Origin: Tsukamurella pseudospumae
GTDB taxonomy: Bacteria; Actinomycetota; Actinomycetes; Mycobacteriales; Mycobacteriaceae
Length of the DNA: 64,000 bases
Direction of reading: 5' to 3'
Assembly (NCBI RefSeq): GCF_001575205.1
Contig: NZ_LSRE01000017.1
Coordinates: 42,863 to 106,862 of the forward strand
Position 1 is the stretch's first letter; each line of letters begins with the position of its first letter. This document shows positions 28,198 through 37,523 of the stretch, piece by piece. The position numbers and the translations under genes are program-made. The notes beneath the pieces were generated by a model. It did not search any database, had not been told where the DNA came from, and was given only the letters and a program-made list of their open reading frames with translations.

Positions 28198-28683
28198 TCA
28201 GATCGCGTCCCGGTACAGCTCCATGAGGCGGTTCAGAGCGGGCACCGCCGCGTCCAGGCTGCGGCGCTCGGCGTCGGTGAGCTCGCTCAGGTGCCCCGCG
28301 AGCATCGTGTTGCGCGCCGCGATCAGCTCGGACGTCAGCCGGGTGCCGTGCTCGGAGAGCTGGACCACCACGGCGCGGCCGTCATCGGGATCGGGGTTGC
28401 GCTCGGCGAGGCCGAGCCGTTCCAGCCCGTCGACGGCGCTCGTCGCGGAGGGCAGGCGGATCCGCAGGTAGCGGGCCAGCTCGCCCATCCGGACCGGGCC
28501 GAGCCGCAGCAGGCTCTGCAGTGCGGCCTGCTGTGCGGGCGTCAGGTCCGGCCCCGGGGTGTTGCGGCGCACCAGGAAGTGCAGTTGGAGCAGCGGAGGC
28601 CGCAGGCGCGCGGCGAGGTCGACGAGCGCGGCGTCTGAGGCCGGCGTCGACGGAGCGTCGGGGGCTTCGGGCGCGGGAGTCAT
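28198..28683 (-). CDS. MarR-family transcriptional regulator
   Basis: A 161-residue winged-helix regulator. The DNA-binding core runs from about residue 48 to 115: LTPAQQAALQSLLRL, MGELARYLRIRLPSATSAVD, then the wing ERNPDPDDGRAVVVQLSEHG. Flanking helices would form the dimer interface. It probably controls the adjacent MFS gene, 97 bp downstream. The ATG at 28683 is chosen for family length. No good ribosome site is visible, and an in-frame GTG six codons upstream is an alternative. Ligand unknown. Confidence 0.85.
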   Translation of the reverse strand: MTPAPEAPDAPSTPASDAALVDLAARLRPPLLQLHFLVRRNTPGPDLTPAQQAALQSLLRLGPVRMGELARYLRIRLPSATSAVDGLERLGLAERNPDPDDGRAVVVQLSEHGTRLTSELIAARNTMLAGHLSELTDAERRSLDAAVPALNRLMELYRDAI

Positions 28684-28707
28684 GGTGTCGATATTAGGCA
28701 CATGTGC

Positions 28708-28746
28708 GACGGTGCCGGTCCCCTCGAGGGAGGGGACGGCACCGTC
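28708..28746. terminator. strong hairpin downstream of phoX
   Basis: Arms GACGGTGCC (28708-28716) plus GTCCCCTC pair with GAGGGGAC plus GGCACCGTC (ending 28746), giving 17 bp with one bulged G and a 4-nt loop. It lies 65 bp after the phoX stop. Both ends carry copies of the genome's over-represented word. Confidence 0.7.
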
Positions 28747-28810
28747 GGCGCCGGAAGCGGAGCGAGCGGGCCACTTCGACGAAACGGAGAATCGTTGGCG
28801 CGCAGCGGAA

Positions 28811-30874
28811 CTAGGAACCGATCGTGCCGCTCTTCTTCCACACCGCGACCACGGAGGGGCGGGGCTGCGAGTCGCCGCCGTCGGGCCAGTGCGAGGTGGG
28901 CTTGTCGGCGGTGGCGTCGTCGGTCTCGCCCGGGTGCTGCACGGCGACGAGCACGCGGTTGTCGCGCACGACGGGACCACAGGTCTCCGCGCCGAAGGGC
29001 ACCGTGAGGAACTGCTTGGTCAGGCCGCGGTCCTTGCCCTCCAGCACGACGCCGAACAGGCCGTCGTTGCTGTCGAAGGTGGCGTTGGTGCCGTCCGTCG
29101 AGATCCACAGGTTGCCGTGCGAGTCGAAGGTGACGTTGTCGGGGCAGCTGATCCGCGAGACCTTGATCTTGTCGAAGCCGCCGTAGTAGGTGTCGGCCGC
29201 GGTGGGATCACCGCAGACCAGGAGCAGGTCCCAGGAGAACGTCGTGCCGGTGTGGTCGTCGGTGATCTCGAGCAGCTGGCCGCTCTTGTTCTTCACGCGC
29301 GGGTTCGGCGTGTCGACGCCGGCCTTGCCCTCGGTACCGCGGTCGCTGTTGTTGGTCAGAGCGCAGTAGATCTTGCCGGTCTTGGGGTTCGGCTCGATGT
29401 CCTCGGGGCGGTCCATCTTGGTGGCGCCCACCTCGTCGCCCGCGACGCGGGTCCACAGCGCGACGTTCTCCGCCGGCATACCGTCGACGTGCGACTGCGC
29501 GCTGCCGTCGGCCTTGGTGGTGAGCAACGGGATCCACTTCCCGTTGCCCTGGTAGCCACCGTCCGGGACCTTGCCGTTCTCGACCTTCTGACCCTCGAAC
29601 TTCGCGACGTACAGCGTGCCCTCATCGAGGATGCGCATGTTCGCCTCCATCGCGGCGGCGCCCTTGCCCGGCTGGATCTTCCGCGAGCTGACGAACTTGT
29701 AGATGTACTCGAACTTCGAGTCGTCGCCGCAGTAGGTGACCACGTCGCCGGTGGGCGTGACGAAGATGTTGCCGCCCTCGCGCTTCATCCGGCCGAGTGC
29801 GGAGTGCTTGATCGGGGTGGACTTCGGGTCGTGCGGGTTCACCTCGACGAGGTAGCCGAAGCGGTTGATCTCGTTGGGCTCCTTGGACAGGTCGAACCGG
29901 TCCTCGTACTTCATCCAGTGGTGCGCGTCCTCGTCCTTGCCCACGCCGTACCGCTTCCAACCCTCCTTGAGGCCGTCCAGCGGCGGCTTGTCGGTGCCGG
30001 AGAAGTAGTTGGTGTAGTTCTCCTCGCCCGAGATCATCGTGCCCCACGGGGTGATACCGCCGGAGCAGTTGGCGATGGTGCCCAGCACGCGGGTACCGGT
30101 CGGGTCGGCGGCCGTCTTCGTGAAGAAGGTGCCGGCCGCGGGACCCCGGAGCTCGAAGGGCGTCGACGCCGTGATGCGCCGGTTGTACTCGCCGAGAACG
30201 GGAGTCAGCCTGCCCGAGCCGGGCTCGCCCTTGACCTCGACCACCGTGATGCCGTGCGCGGCCATCTCGACGCGTACCTGGTTCTCGGTGGGGTCGCCCT
30301 CCTTGTAACCGAAGAACATCGCGGTGCCCGTCGTGTACTCCTGGTTGCACACCATGAGGAAGGTATCCGGCTTGCCATCCACCGCAATGAGATCGGTGAA
30401 GTCGTTGTTGAAACCGAACTGCTGCGCCTGCGCCTCGGGCGTCTGGTTGTCGAAGTCGAACTGCGGCGCGCCCGGCAGTACCGGGTCGCCCCAACGGATC
30501 ACCACGGCCTGCTCGTAGCCCTCGGGCACGGTCACCGCGTCGGCCTTGTTCGGGGCGATCGCCGGGAAGTTCAGGCCGGGCGCGGTCACATCGGCCGACG
30601 GTGCGCCGTTCCCCGCCGCGCTCGACGACGCGCCCGCGCCCGTGGAGCCCGAGTCGCCGCACGCCGCGAGGACGGTGATCGCGCCGGCGCCGATCGCCGC
30701 GACACCCGCGCCGCGGAGCGCCGTGCGGCGGGTGATGTCGCCGAAGTACTCGCCCTCGGACTGGTTGTCGTGCTCGCGGAAGCACTGGTTGCCGCACTTG
30801 TACTTGCAGGTCGTGTGCGAGCGCGCGGACTTGCCGTCGTGATCGGTGAGCAGGCGGAGGTCGGGCAGGCGCAT
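28811..30874 (-). CDS. phoX: PhoX-family secreted alkaline phosphatase
   Basis: A 687-residue protein of the PhoX family, calcium/iron-dependent phosphomonoesterases that release phosphate from organic esters outside the membrane. A twin-arginine signal is present (TRRTALRGAGVAAIGAGA, about residues 48-65), followed by a possible lipobox LAAC. The region before it contains CKYKCGNQC, typical of actinobacterial PhoX. Family features include NCSGGITPWGTMISGEENY, FGYLVEVNPHDP, YCGDDSKFEYIYKFVS, DRPEDIEPNPKTG and PDNVTFDSHGNLWI. An ATG at 30874 follows GGGAG. It stands alone; no Pho box was identified. Confidence 0.92.
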   Translation of the reverse strand: MRLPDLRLLTDHDGKSARSHTTCKYKCGNQCFREHDNQSEGEYFGDITRRTALRGAGVAAIGAGAITVLAACGDSGSTGAGASSSAAGNGAPSADVTAPGLNFPAIAPNKADAVTVPEGYEQAVVIRWGDPVLPGAPQFDFDNQTPEAQAQQFGFNNDFTDLIAVDGKPDTFLMVCNQEYTTGTAMFFGYKEGDPTENQVRVEMAAHGITVVEVKGEPGSGRLTPVLGEYNRRITASTPFELRGPAAGTFFTKTAADPTGTRVLGTIANCSGGITPWGTMISGEENYTNYFSGTDKPPLDGLKEGWKRYGVGKDEDAHHWMKYEDRFDLSKEPNEINRFGYLVEVNPHDPKSTPIKHSALGRMKREGGNIFVTPTGDVVTYCGDDSKFEYIYKFVSSRKIQPGKGAAAMEANMRILDEGTLYVAKFEGQKVENGKVPDGGYQGNGKWIPLLTTKADGSAQSHVDGMPAENVALWTRVAGDEVGATKMDRPEDIEPNPKTGKIYCALTNNSDRGTEGKAGVDTPNPRVKNKSGQLLEITDDHTGTTFSWDLLLVCGDPTAADTYYGGFDKIKVSRISCPDNVTFDSHGNLWISTDGTNATFDSNDGLFGVVLEGKDRGLTKQFLTVPFGAETCGPVVRDNRVLVAVQHPGETDDATADKPTSHWPDGGDSQPRPSVVAVWKKSGTIGS

Positions 30875-31050
30875 GGGTTCTCCCTATGGCTGAGCTGGGC
30901 GGCTCGGGCTGAGCTCGTGGCTGGTCGTCGCCAATGTAGAACCGATACGTGATGAGTTGGCAAAGCTCAGGTAAACGCCCGGGAGGGAGCTTGCAATGGG
31001 CTGTGGCTGTTCGGTGTCGAAAGATCCCAGCCCGGCCGGACCGGCGTCCC

Positions 31051-31111
31051 CCCGTTCCGTTCGGTCCCCGCCGATTCGCCCGGCGTTCCGGTGGGGACAG
31101 AACGGAACGGG
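31051..31111. terminator. long hairpin downstream of the LLM oxidoreductase gene
   Basis: CCCGTTCCGTTC (31051-31062) pairs with GAACGGAACGGG (31100-31111), and after one mismatch GTCCCC pairs with GGGGAC. That makes an 18-bp stem with a 23-nt loop. It lies 14 bp after the minus-strand LLM gene. The rest of the 250-bp gap to phoX shows only the phoX leader. Confidence 0.7.
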
Positions 31112-31124
31112 TGGCTCGAGTCCG

Positions 31125-32003
31125 TCAGCTGTTCAGGTGTCGCTCCGCGAAGGCGTCGAGAGCGGCCTCGGTGCCGAGGTACGGCTCACCGTCGCGCGGC
31201 CAATGCAGGATGACGTCGGTGAAACCGAGTTCGGCTGCGCGGCACACGGCGTCGTCGGCGGCATCGGGGGAGCTCAGCGAGTAGGTCCCGCCGGAGTCGA
31301 TCGACAGGTAGCGGTCGATGCTCCCCGGAGCGCGCCCGGCGCCGTCGAGGGCGTCGTCGAGGCGCTTGCCGAGCTCCGCGACGCGGGACCACCAGGCGTC
31401 ACCACCGTCACCGTCGGGCCCGGTGGTGACCCAGCCCTGTCCCTGTTCGGCCACGAGCCGCAGACCCTTCGGGCCGTTGGCCGCGAGTACGAAGGGCATG
31501 CGCGGGGACTGTGCCGGCGTCCCGACCATGCGCGCATCCACGGCGCGGTAGCGCGGACCGTCGAAGGAGAGGGGCCCGTCCTGCTCGAAGCGGAGCAGTA
31601 CGTCGAGGTCGCGCGTGAACTCGACGAACCGTTCGTGTCGTTCGCGCGGGGTGAGCTCGGGCTGCCCGAGCACGAAGGCGTCGAATCCCGTGCCGCCGGA
31701 GCCGATCCCCAGGAGGACGCGACCGCCGGAGATCTCGTCGACGCTCGCGAGGTCCTTCGCGAAGGGCACGGGGTGCCGGAAGTTCGGGGAGGTCACGAAG
31801 GTGCCCAGCCGGATCCGTTCCGTGGCGGTGGCCGCGGCGGTGAGCAGCGGGATCGTCGCTCCCCACGGCTGGTCGGCGAGAGTGCGCCACGACAGATGGT
31901 CGTAGGTCCAGGCGTGGTCGAAGCCCAGCTCCTCCGCCTTCTGCCAGCGGCGACGGGCCTCGGGCCAGGGGTACTGGGGCAGGATCACGACTCCGAATCG
32001 CAC
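31125..32003 (-). CDS. LLM-class (F420-dependent) oxidoreductase (Rv0044c-like)
   Basis: A 292-residue luciferase-like monooxygenase-fold protein. Features are the start MRFGVVILPQYPWPEARRRW, the conserved DHAWTYDHLSW, RIRLGTFVTSPNFRHPVPFAKDLA, GGRVLLGIGSGGTGFD and PFVLAANGPKGLRL. The family in Mycobacteriales mostly uses coenzyme F420; substrate unknown. It resembles Rv0044c, which lies between leuS and ino1 in M. tuberculosis, as here. The start is GTG at 32003. The divergent OPT gene begins 126 bp away. Confidence 0.86.
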   Translation of the reverse strand: MRFGVVILPQYPWPEARRRWQKAEELGFDHAWTYDHLSWRTLADQPWGATIPLLTAAATATERIRLGTFVTSPNFRHPVPFAKDLASVDEISGGRVLLGIGSGGTGFDAFVLGQPELTPRERHERFVEFTRDLDVLLRFEQDGPLSFDGPRYRAVDARMVGTPAQSPRMPFVLAANGPKGLRLVAEQGQGWVTTGPDGDGGDAWWSRVAELGKRLDDALDGAGRAPGSIDRYLSIDSGGTYSLSSPDAADDAVCRAAELGFTDVILHWPRDGEPYLGTEAALDAFAERHLNS

Positions 32004-32129
32004 CCATCCACCTTACGACTCGTGACCACGCCGCACGACCTGGCGCGTTCCCGTCGTACGATCGCGTGCTTGGACCTAGGGTTTTCACGTTCGGCCGAAC
32101 AGGCCACCGTCCTTTGAAGGGATAGCACC

Positions 32130-34125
32130 ATGTCCACTCCGCTCACCGCCGAGCCGCGATCCGGCATGCGGGAGTTCACGGCCCGCGCCGTCGTCCTCGG
32201 CGGCCTCATCACGCTCGTGTTCACCGCGGCGAACGCCTATCTGGGTTTGAAGGTCGGCCTGACCTTCGCCACGTCGATCCCCGCCGCCGTCATCTCGATG
32301 GCGCTGCTGCGCTACTTCGCGAACCACTCCATCGTGGAGAACAACATCGTCCAGACGATCGCGTCGGCGGCGGGCACGCTGTCGGCGATCGTGTTCATCC
32401 TCCCCGGTCTCGTCATGATCGGGTGGTGGCAGGGCTTCCCCTACTGGATCACCATGCTCGTGTGTTTCGTGGGCGGCGTGCTCGGCGTCATGTACTCCAT
32501 CCCGCTACGCCGCGCGCTGGTCACCGGCTCCGACCTGCCCTTCCCCGAGGGTGTCGCGGCCGCCGAGGTGCTCAAGGTCGGCGATACGGCGGAGGGGGCC
32601 ACCGAGAACAAGCGCGGCCTGCGGCTGATCCTGCTCGGCTCCGTGGCGTCCGCCGGATACGCGTTGCTCGCGAAGATGAAGGTCGTGGCCGAGGGCCTGT
32701 CCACCACCCTGAAGATCGGCAGCGGCGGCACCCTGTTCGTGCCGGGCCTGTCCTTCGCGCTCATCGGCGTCGGCCACCTCGTGGGCCTGACCGTGGGCAT
32801 CGCCATGATCGTCGGTCTCGTCATCTCCTACTTCGTGCTGCTCCCGATCTGGACTGCGGGCGATCTCCCCGAGACCGGGAGCATCACCAAGGTGATCTCG
32901 ACGGCGTTCAGCCAGGAAGTGCGCCTCATCGGCGCCGGCGCCATCGCCATCGCCGCCGTCTGGACGCTCATCAAGATCCTCGGACCGGTCCTGCGCGGCA
33001 TCGCCGATTCGATCGCCAGCTCGCGCAAGCGCCGCGAGGGCCAGCTCGTGGACATCACCGAGCGCGACATGCCGTTCCCGTACGTGGCGGCCGTCGTGCT
33101 CGTGTCTCTCGTGCCGATCGGCGTTCTGCTGTGGTGGTTCACCGGCACGCCCAAGGCGGGCTCCGCGACCAATCCGTTGGACGGTCAGTCCGGCGGGATC
33201 ATCCTGCTGAGCATCCTGTTCATCCTGGTTCTGGGCCTCGTCGTGGCCTCGGTCTGCGGGTACATGGCGGGCCTGATCGGCGCGTCCAACAGCCCCGTGT
33301 CCGGCGTCGGCATCCTCGTGGTGCTGGCCGCGGCGTTGCTCATCCGCGTGGTCTGGGGGCCGTCGGCGGGCGACACCGCGACGGCGCTCGTGGCGTACAC
33401 GCTGTTCACCGCCGCGATCATCTTCAGCATCGCCACCATTTCCAACGACAACCTGCAGGACCTCAAGACGGGCCAGCTCGTCGGCGCGACGCCGTGGAAG
33501 CAGCAGGTCGCCCTGGTCATCGGCGTGGCCTTCGGCTCCGCGATCATCCCGCCGGTGCTGGACCTGTTGCAGAGCGGCTTCGGTTTCGTCGGCGCGCCCG
33601 GCGCCGGGGAGAACGCGCTCGCGGCGCCGCAGGCGTCGCTGCTGGCGAAGCTGTCCGACGGTGTCTTCGGCGGCGATCTGGATTGGGGCCTCATCGGGCT
33701 CGGCGCGCTCATCGGCGCCGGCGTGATCGTGATCGACGAGGTGATTGGGACGCTTCTCGAAGTTCCGACTGCCTCCGCTGGCGGTCGGCATGGGTATGTA
33801 CCTGCCGATGAGCGTGACCCTGATGATCCCGGTCGGTGCGGTGCTCGGGTTCTTCTACAACCGCTGGGCCGACCGGTCCGGTGACGGGGCGGAGGGCCGC
33901 AAGCGGCTCGGCACGTTGCTCGCGACCGGCCTGATCGTCGGCGAGTCGCTCTTCGGCGTGGTTTACGCCGGCATCGTGGTGGCGACCAACAAGGACGAGC
34001 CGCTGGCGCTGCCCTTCATCGGCGAGGGTTTCCTGCACTGGGGTGAGGCGCTGGGCGTGGTGCTGTTCGCCGCGATCTGCGCGGCGCTGTACCTGCGTAC
34101 CAAGAAGCTGGCCGCGAGCACCTAG
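32130..34125 (+). pseudogene. OPT-family oligopeptide transporter, split by a single-base frameshift
   Basis: The first frame (32130 to about 33743) encodes an OPT-family carrier with many membrane spans: FTAANAYLGLKVGLTFATSI, VGGVLGVMYSIPLRRAL, SDLPFPEGVAAAEVLKVG, ATISNDNLQDLKTGQLVGATPWKQ. After VIVIDEV the frame is lost. The expected ending (LGRFSKFRLPPLAVGMGMYL, then PVGAVLGFFYNRWADRSG) continues in another frame from 33745 to the stop at 34125. Removing one base near 33744 gives a 665-residue protein, a normal OPT length. Unrepaired, the first frame runs to 33884. No slippery heptamer is present, so programmed shifting is unlikely. Members move oligopeptides or metal chelates. The ATG at 32130 follows GAAGGGA. 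Confidence 0.85.
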
Positions 34126-34140
34126 CGCCGGCCACGCCCT

Positions 34141-34179
34141 GTGGAGGATCGACCCCGTAGGGCGGGGTCGATCCTCCAC
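34141..34179. terminator. perfect 17-bp hairpin, bidirectional terminator
   Basis: GTGGAGGATCGACCCCG (34141-34157) and CGGGGTCGATCCTCCAC (34163-34179) are perfect complements around a 5-nt loop. The hairpin sits exactly between the convergent OPT gene and the last gene of the Ter operon, and probably serves both. Confidence 0.9.
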
Positions 34180-34183
34180 GGCG

Positions 34184-35548
34184 TCACGGCAGGAAGCGCG
34201 CCAGCTGCGGGACCGCGTCGCGCGGGGTCTTGGCGTTGATGCACTCGCCGATCGCCTGCAGCTTCCACTCGCCGCCCTGGCGCGAGATGGTGCACATGAC
34301 GATCCCGGTGTAGGGCATGCCGCCCGCGAGGGCGAACCGCGCGAGCTCGACGCCCGTCGTGGAGTCCACGAGCCGGCAGTAGGCGTTCGCCACCTGATCG
34401 AACTTCTGTCCCTGGTACGAGGTCACGATGAACACCAAGGACGTGACCGCTGCGTTCACCCCGGGCAGGTCGACGTTCACGACCTCGTCGTCGCCGTCGC
34501 CGGCGCCGGTGAGGTTGTCGCCGAGGTGCTGGATCGAGCCGTCCTTGGAGCGCAGCTCGCCGAAGTAGACGGTGTCGACCATCTGCTGCCCCGAGAACAT
34601 CACCACGGACGCGTCGAGGTCGATGTCCTTGCTCTTCGCCCCGAACAGCCCCTGCTTACGCACCGGGTCCCATCCGAGGCCCATGGCGATCTGGGTGAGC
34701 TGCACGCCGCCGTCCTTGCGCAGCACCACTTTCTGGCCCTTGGTGAGGTCCACGCGACGGTTCTTCGTGAGGCGGATCTCCCCGCTGCCGGGCGGCGGCT
34801 GCTGTCCGGCCAGCTGTGCGGTGGGAGTGAAGGACTGTTGCGGGGGTGCCTGGGGAGCGGGGTTCTGCGGGGCCGGGCCGTTGAAGTAGTCGATGGGCGC
34901 ACTGCCCGCCGGGGCAGACGGTGCCGCACCGGTCGCGAAGTAGTCGATCGGCGTGCTCGACGGGGCCGGGGGCGTGCTCTGTGCCGGGGCGGGCGGAACC
35001 GGGTTCGACGGTGCCGCGGGCTGCGGCGCGGGCGGTGTCGCGGCGGGGGCCTGCGCGGCGGGCGCGTCGTCGACGCTGACGCCGTGGTCGCGCACCATGT
35101 CCGCGAAGCCGCCGGCGTAGCCCTGCCCCACGGCGCGGACCTTCCAGTCGGCGCCGCGCCGGTACACCTCGACCGCGATCACCACCGACTCGCTGCTGAG
35201 GCCGTCGACGGCGTAGTCGTACAGGGGGTTTCCGGCACCGTCGGCGACCCGCGCGACAGGAGCGCCGAACCGTCCGAACGAGGACGACGCGTCGTCGAGG
35301 GTGATCGCGACCCGGACCTGTGCGATGTCGGCCGGCAGCTGGGAGCCGTCGATTCGGAGAGCCCCGTTCGCCAGGCTCACGCCGGGCCCGTTCGGCTGAT
35401 TGAAGAACACGAAATCGGCGTCGGAGCGCACCTTCCCGCTCTCGGTGACCAGCAGGGCGGACACGTCAGCGGGGGCCGGCAGGTCGACGGTGACGGTGAC
35501 CGGACCGGCGGGCAGCGGTCCGTTCTGGCCCTTGGACAGTGCGGTCAT
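34184..35548 (-). CDS. TerD-linker-TerD protein
   Basis: A 454-residue protein with two TerD-like domains. The N-terminal one (about residues 1-180) has VRSDADFVFFNQPNGPG, VRVAITLDD and VVIAVEVYRRGADWKVRAVG. A Pro/Ala-rich linker of about 90 residues contains two PIDYF motifs. The C-terminal domain (about 270-454) holds the acidic calcium-site signatures KDIDLDASVV and GDNLTGAGDGDDEVV. TerD proteins bind calcium and occur in stress-response clusters first noticed for tellurite resistance. The ATG at 35548 follows AAGGAG and overlaps the HAD stop (ATGA). It is the last gene of the minus-strand Ter operon. Confidence 0.88.
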   Translation of the reverse strand: MTALSKGQNGPLPAGPVTVTVDLPAPADVSALLVTESGKVRSDADFVFFNQPNGPGVSLANGALRIDGSQLPADIAQVRVAITLDDASSSFGRFGAPVARVADGAGNPLYDYAVDGLSSESVVIAVEVYRRGADWKVRAVGQGYAGGFADMVRDHGVSVDDAPAAQAPAATPPAPQPAAPSNPVPPAPAQSTPPAPSSTPIDYFATGAAPSAPAGSAPIDYFNGPAPQNPAPQAPPQQSFTPTAQLAGQQPPPGSGEIRLTKNRRVDLTKGQKVVLRKDGGVQLTQIAMGLGWDPVRKQGLFGAKSKDIDLDASVVMFSGQQMVDTVYFGELRSKDGSIQHLGDNLTGAGDGDDEVVNVDLPGVNAAVTSLVFIVTSYQGQKFDQVANAYCRLVDSTTGVELARFALAGGMPYTGIVMCTISRQGGEWKLQAIGECINAKTPRDAVPQLARFLP

Positions 35549-36402
35549 CGGATCTCCTTGATCGGATCGGGGACGGGTACAGCGGTTCCGGTGGCGCTTC
35601 CAGCGGTGAGCCAGGCGACGATCTCCGTGCCGGCGCCGATGCCGACTGATTCGGTGAGCGTGAGGTGGGGCAGGGAGAAGCCGAGCTCCTCCAGCTCGCC
35701 GTGCCGCGGCCGGATCGCGCCGTCGGCGGCCTCGAGCAGATCCGCGTCCAGGGCGCCGTCGCCCGCGGCCAGCCAGCGCGCTCCGGACTCGAGAGCGCCG
35801 GACTCGATCAGGCGTCGTCGGACCTCCTGGGCGGCGCGGGACTTCGTCACCGGCGCGGGGATCGTGTAGAACTTGCGGCCCTGCTGCGAGACCGTCCACC
35901 CGCGGGGTTCGCAGTACGCCCGCCACGCGGCCACGGCCTCGGCCGGGATCCGCACGTCGGAGACCACGTAGGCGAACAGGCCCGGAACGAGCCGCAGCCG
36001 CGCGCCCCACGCGGGTTCCAGCCGACTCTCGAGTTCGGCGGCGATCGCGTCGAGGTCCGCCGGAAGTGCGGCGAGCAGGCCGCCGACATGGTCCTGCCAC
36101 AGCGGGTCCGGAGCACCGTCGACGAGGATCTCGCCGCCGTTGGAGCAGATGGCGTACCGGGACGGTGTGCCCGGCAGCCGCACCCGGAGGTACTGCTCGG
36201 GCGTGCGGGTCGTCGTGGGGACCAGGGGAGTCGCGGCGGCGAGCACGGCCAGGCCCGCGTGCGCCGCCGCCGACATGTACGACAGGGGTGCGTCGCGGTA
36301 GATCTCGACGCACACCGGATCGACGGTGTCGAAGGCCGGACCGGCGGCGGCCCGGGAGTAGATCAGCGTGCGGTCGAGATCGCTGGTGACGAAGGCGATC
36401 AC
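35545..36402 (-). CDS. HAD-superfamily phosphatase of the Ter cluster
   Basis: A 285-residue haloacid dehalogenase-type protein. Motif I is FVTSDLDRTLIYS (nucleophile Asp9 and acid/base Asp11) and motif IV is LAAGDGALDADLLEAADG. A cap domain lies between, with an invariant-looking ICSNGGEILVDG. It probably dephosphorylates a small molecule made by the neighbouring phosphoribosyltransferases; the substrate is unknown. The GTG at 36402 has a strong AAGGAGG site and overlaps the stop of the upstream gene by 4 nt. The end overlaps the next gene's ATG in the same way. Confidence 0.87.
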   Translation of the reverse strand: MIAFVTSDLDRTLIYSRAAAGPAFDTVDPVCVEIYRDAPLSYMSAAAHAGLAVLAAATPLVPTTTRTPEQYLRVRLPGTPSRYAICSNGGEILVDGAPDPLWQDHVGGLLAALPADLDAIAAELESRLEPAWGARLRLVPGLFAYVVSDVRIPAEAVAAWRAYCEPRGWTVSQQGRKFYTIPAPVTKSRAAQEVRRRLIESGALESGARWLAAGDGALDADLLEAADGAIRPRHGELEELGFSLPHLTLTESVGIGAGTEIVAWLTAGSATGTAVPVPDPIKEIR

Positions 36403-37523
36403 GAGTCCTCCTTGATCAGGCCGATGCACGCGTACGCCAGATCCGGCACGATCTCCACCGGTACGCCGCGCTCGGCGGCCAGGCGCCGGATGTGCCGGTG
36501 ATCGGGATCGTCCGGATCGCGCAGCAGCACGCGCCACGGAACCCGGCGCAGCAACACCCGAGTGGTCTCCCCGATCCCGGGCTTGACCAGGTTCGCGGAC
36601 GAGACGCCGTACTCCTCACGGACCCGGTCCACCGTCGCCCACCCGGACCAGTCGGGTTCGCGCGCACCGGGATCGGCGGCGAGCCGGGCGGCGACCGCGC
36701 GGGCGGCGGGAGCGGCACCGTCGAAGGCGGCGGCGACGGCGTCGAGGAGCAGCCCGGAGACGTCGTAGGGCGTGAGTTCGGCGTAGAACTTGGCCCCGTG
36801 GAACTCGTCCGGCCCGATCAGGTCGGCGTTCAGGACGGTGCGCGAGACCAGCCCGGACACCGTCGAATTCAGGCACGCGGAGGCGATGAGGAAGTCGTCG
36901 CGGGTGCCGAAGGTGCGCACGCAGTGGCCGGGGTCGGCGAGCACCGCGAGATCCGGGTTCAGGCGGACACCGGTGGCGGCGGCGTACTCATCGAGCGCCT
37001 CCGCGAGCTCGCGGGTGATCGCGCCCTTCCCGGTCCAGCCGTCGACGAACACGATGGAGGCCGGGTCGTGGTGCGCCACCAGGTGATCGAGCGCCACGTG
37101 GTCGATGCCGCGGCCGCGCACGATGGACACGGCGTAGTGCGGCAGGTCGTACCCGTGGAAGTGCTGCGCCCATCGGCGCATGAGGATCCCGATCGGCGTG
37201 CCCGCGCGCGCGAGCGAGACCAGGACGAGCTCGCGCCCGCGCTCGGCGAGGAGCAGCTCCGTCACGGTGCCGACGGCTTCCGCGAGCCGGGGCGCCGAGC
37301 CGGCGAGCGCCGCGTCGAACAGGGCCCGGTACTCGGCGCTCGGCTGGTATTCGACGGGCAGCGATTCGGCGTAGTGGGCCTCGCCCGACTGGATGCGCCG
37401 CTCGCGCTCGACGATATCGGCCTCCAGCGCCACGTGGGAGAGATCCTTGAGGAGCCAGGTCACCTCGTCCGGTGCGTACGAACCGAACCCGGGTCCGCGC
37501 AGCGGCGGGGTGATCGCGGTCAT
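36399..37523 (-). CDS. PRTase_1 / StiP-family protein of the Ter cluster
   Basis: A 374-residue protein of the family variously annotated as cysteine protease StiP or PRTase_1. Visible features are GSYAPDEVTWLLKDLS at the start, a Rossmann-like LVLVSLARAGTPIGILMRRW, the phosphoribosyltransferase-like IVFVDGWTGKGAITREL, PGHCVRTFGTRDDFLIASAC and the C-terminal Pelota-like region (ANLVKPGIGETTRVLLRR). The VDGWTGKGA loop fits PRPP binding better than proteolysis, so I favour a transferase role in making a nucleoside-like metabolite. It overlaps both neighbours by 4 nt, indicating coupled translation. Confidence 0.85.
   Translation of the reverse strand: MTAITPPLRGPGFGSYAPDEVTWLLKDLSHVALEADIVERERRIQSGEAHYAESLPVEYQPSAEYRALFDAALAGSAPRLAEAVGTVTELLLAERGRELVLVSLARAGTPIGILMRRWAQHFHGYDLPHYAVSIVRGRGIDHVALDHLVAHHDPASIVFVDGWTGKGAITRELAEALDEYAAATGVRLNPDLAVLADPGHCVRTFGTRDDFLIASACLNSTVSGLVSRTVLNADLIGPDEFHGAKFYAELTPYDVSGLLLDAVAAAFDGAAPAARAVAARLAADPGAREPDWSGWATVDRVREEYGVSSANLVKPGIGETTRVLLRRVPWRVLLRDPDDPDHRHIRRLAAERGVPVEIVPDLAYACIGLIKEDS

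Noticed and set aside
30996..31124. Small Cys-containing reading frame starting MGCGCS with a GGGAGGGA site before it
   Set aside because: It runs through a transcription terminator and on into antisense of the LLM gene, with no plausible end or conservation visible. It could be a leader peptide, but the evidence is too thin.
33721..33760. Programmed ribosomal frameshift in the OPT gene
   Set aside because: There is no slippery heptamer, pausing hairpin or internal ribosome site at the break, and OPT genes are normally a single frame.
36399..37523. Cysteine protease (from the common StiP annotation)
   Set aside because: The conserved VDGWTGKGA-type loop and the phosphoribosyltransferase neighbours fit PRPP chemistry better, and no convincing Cys-His protease pair was seen.
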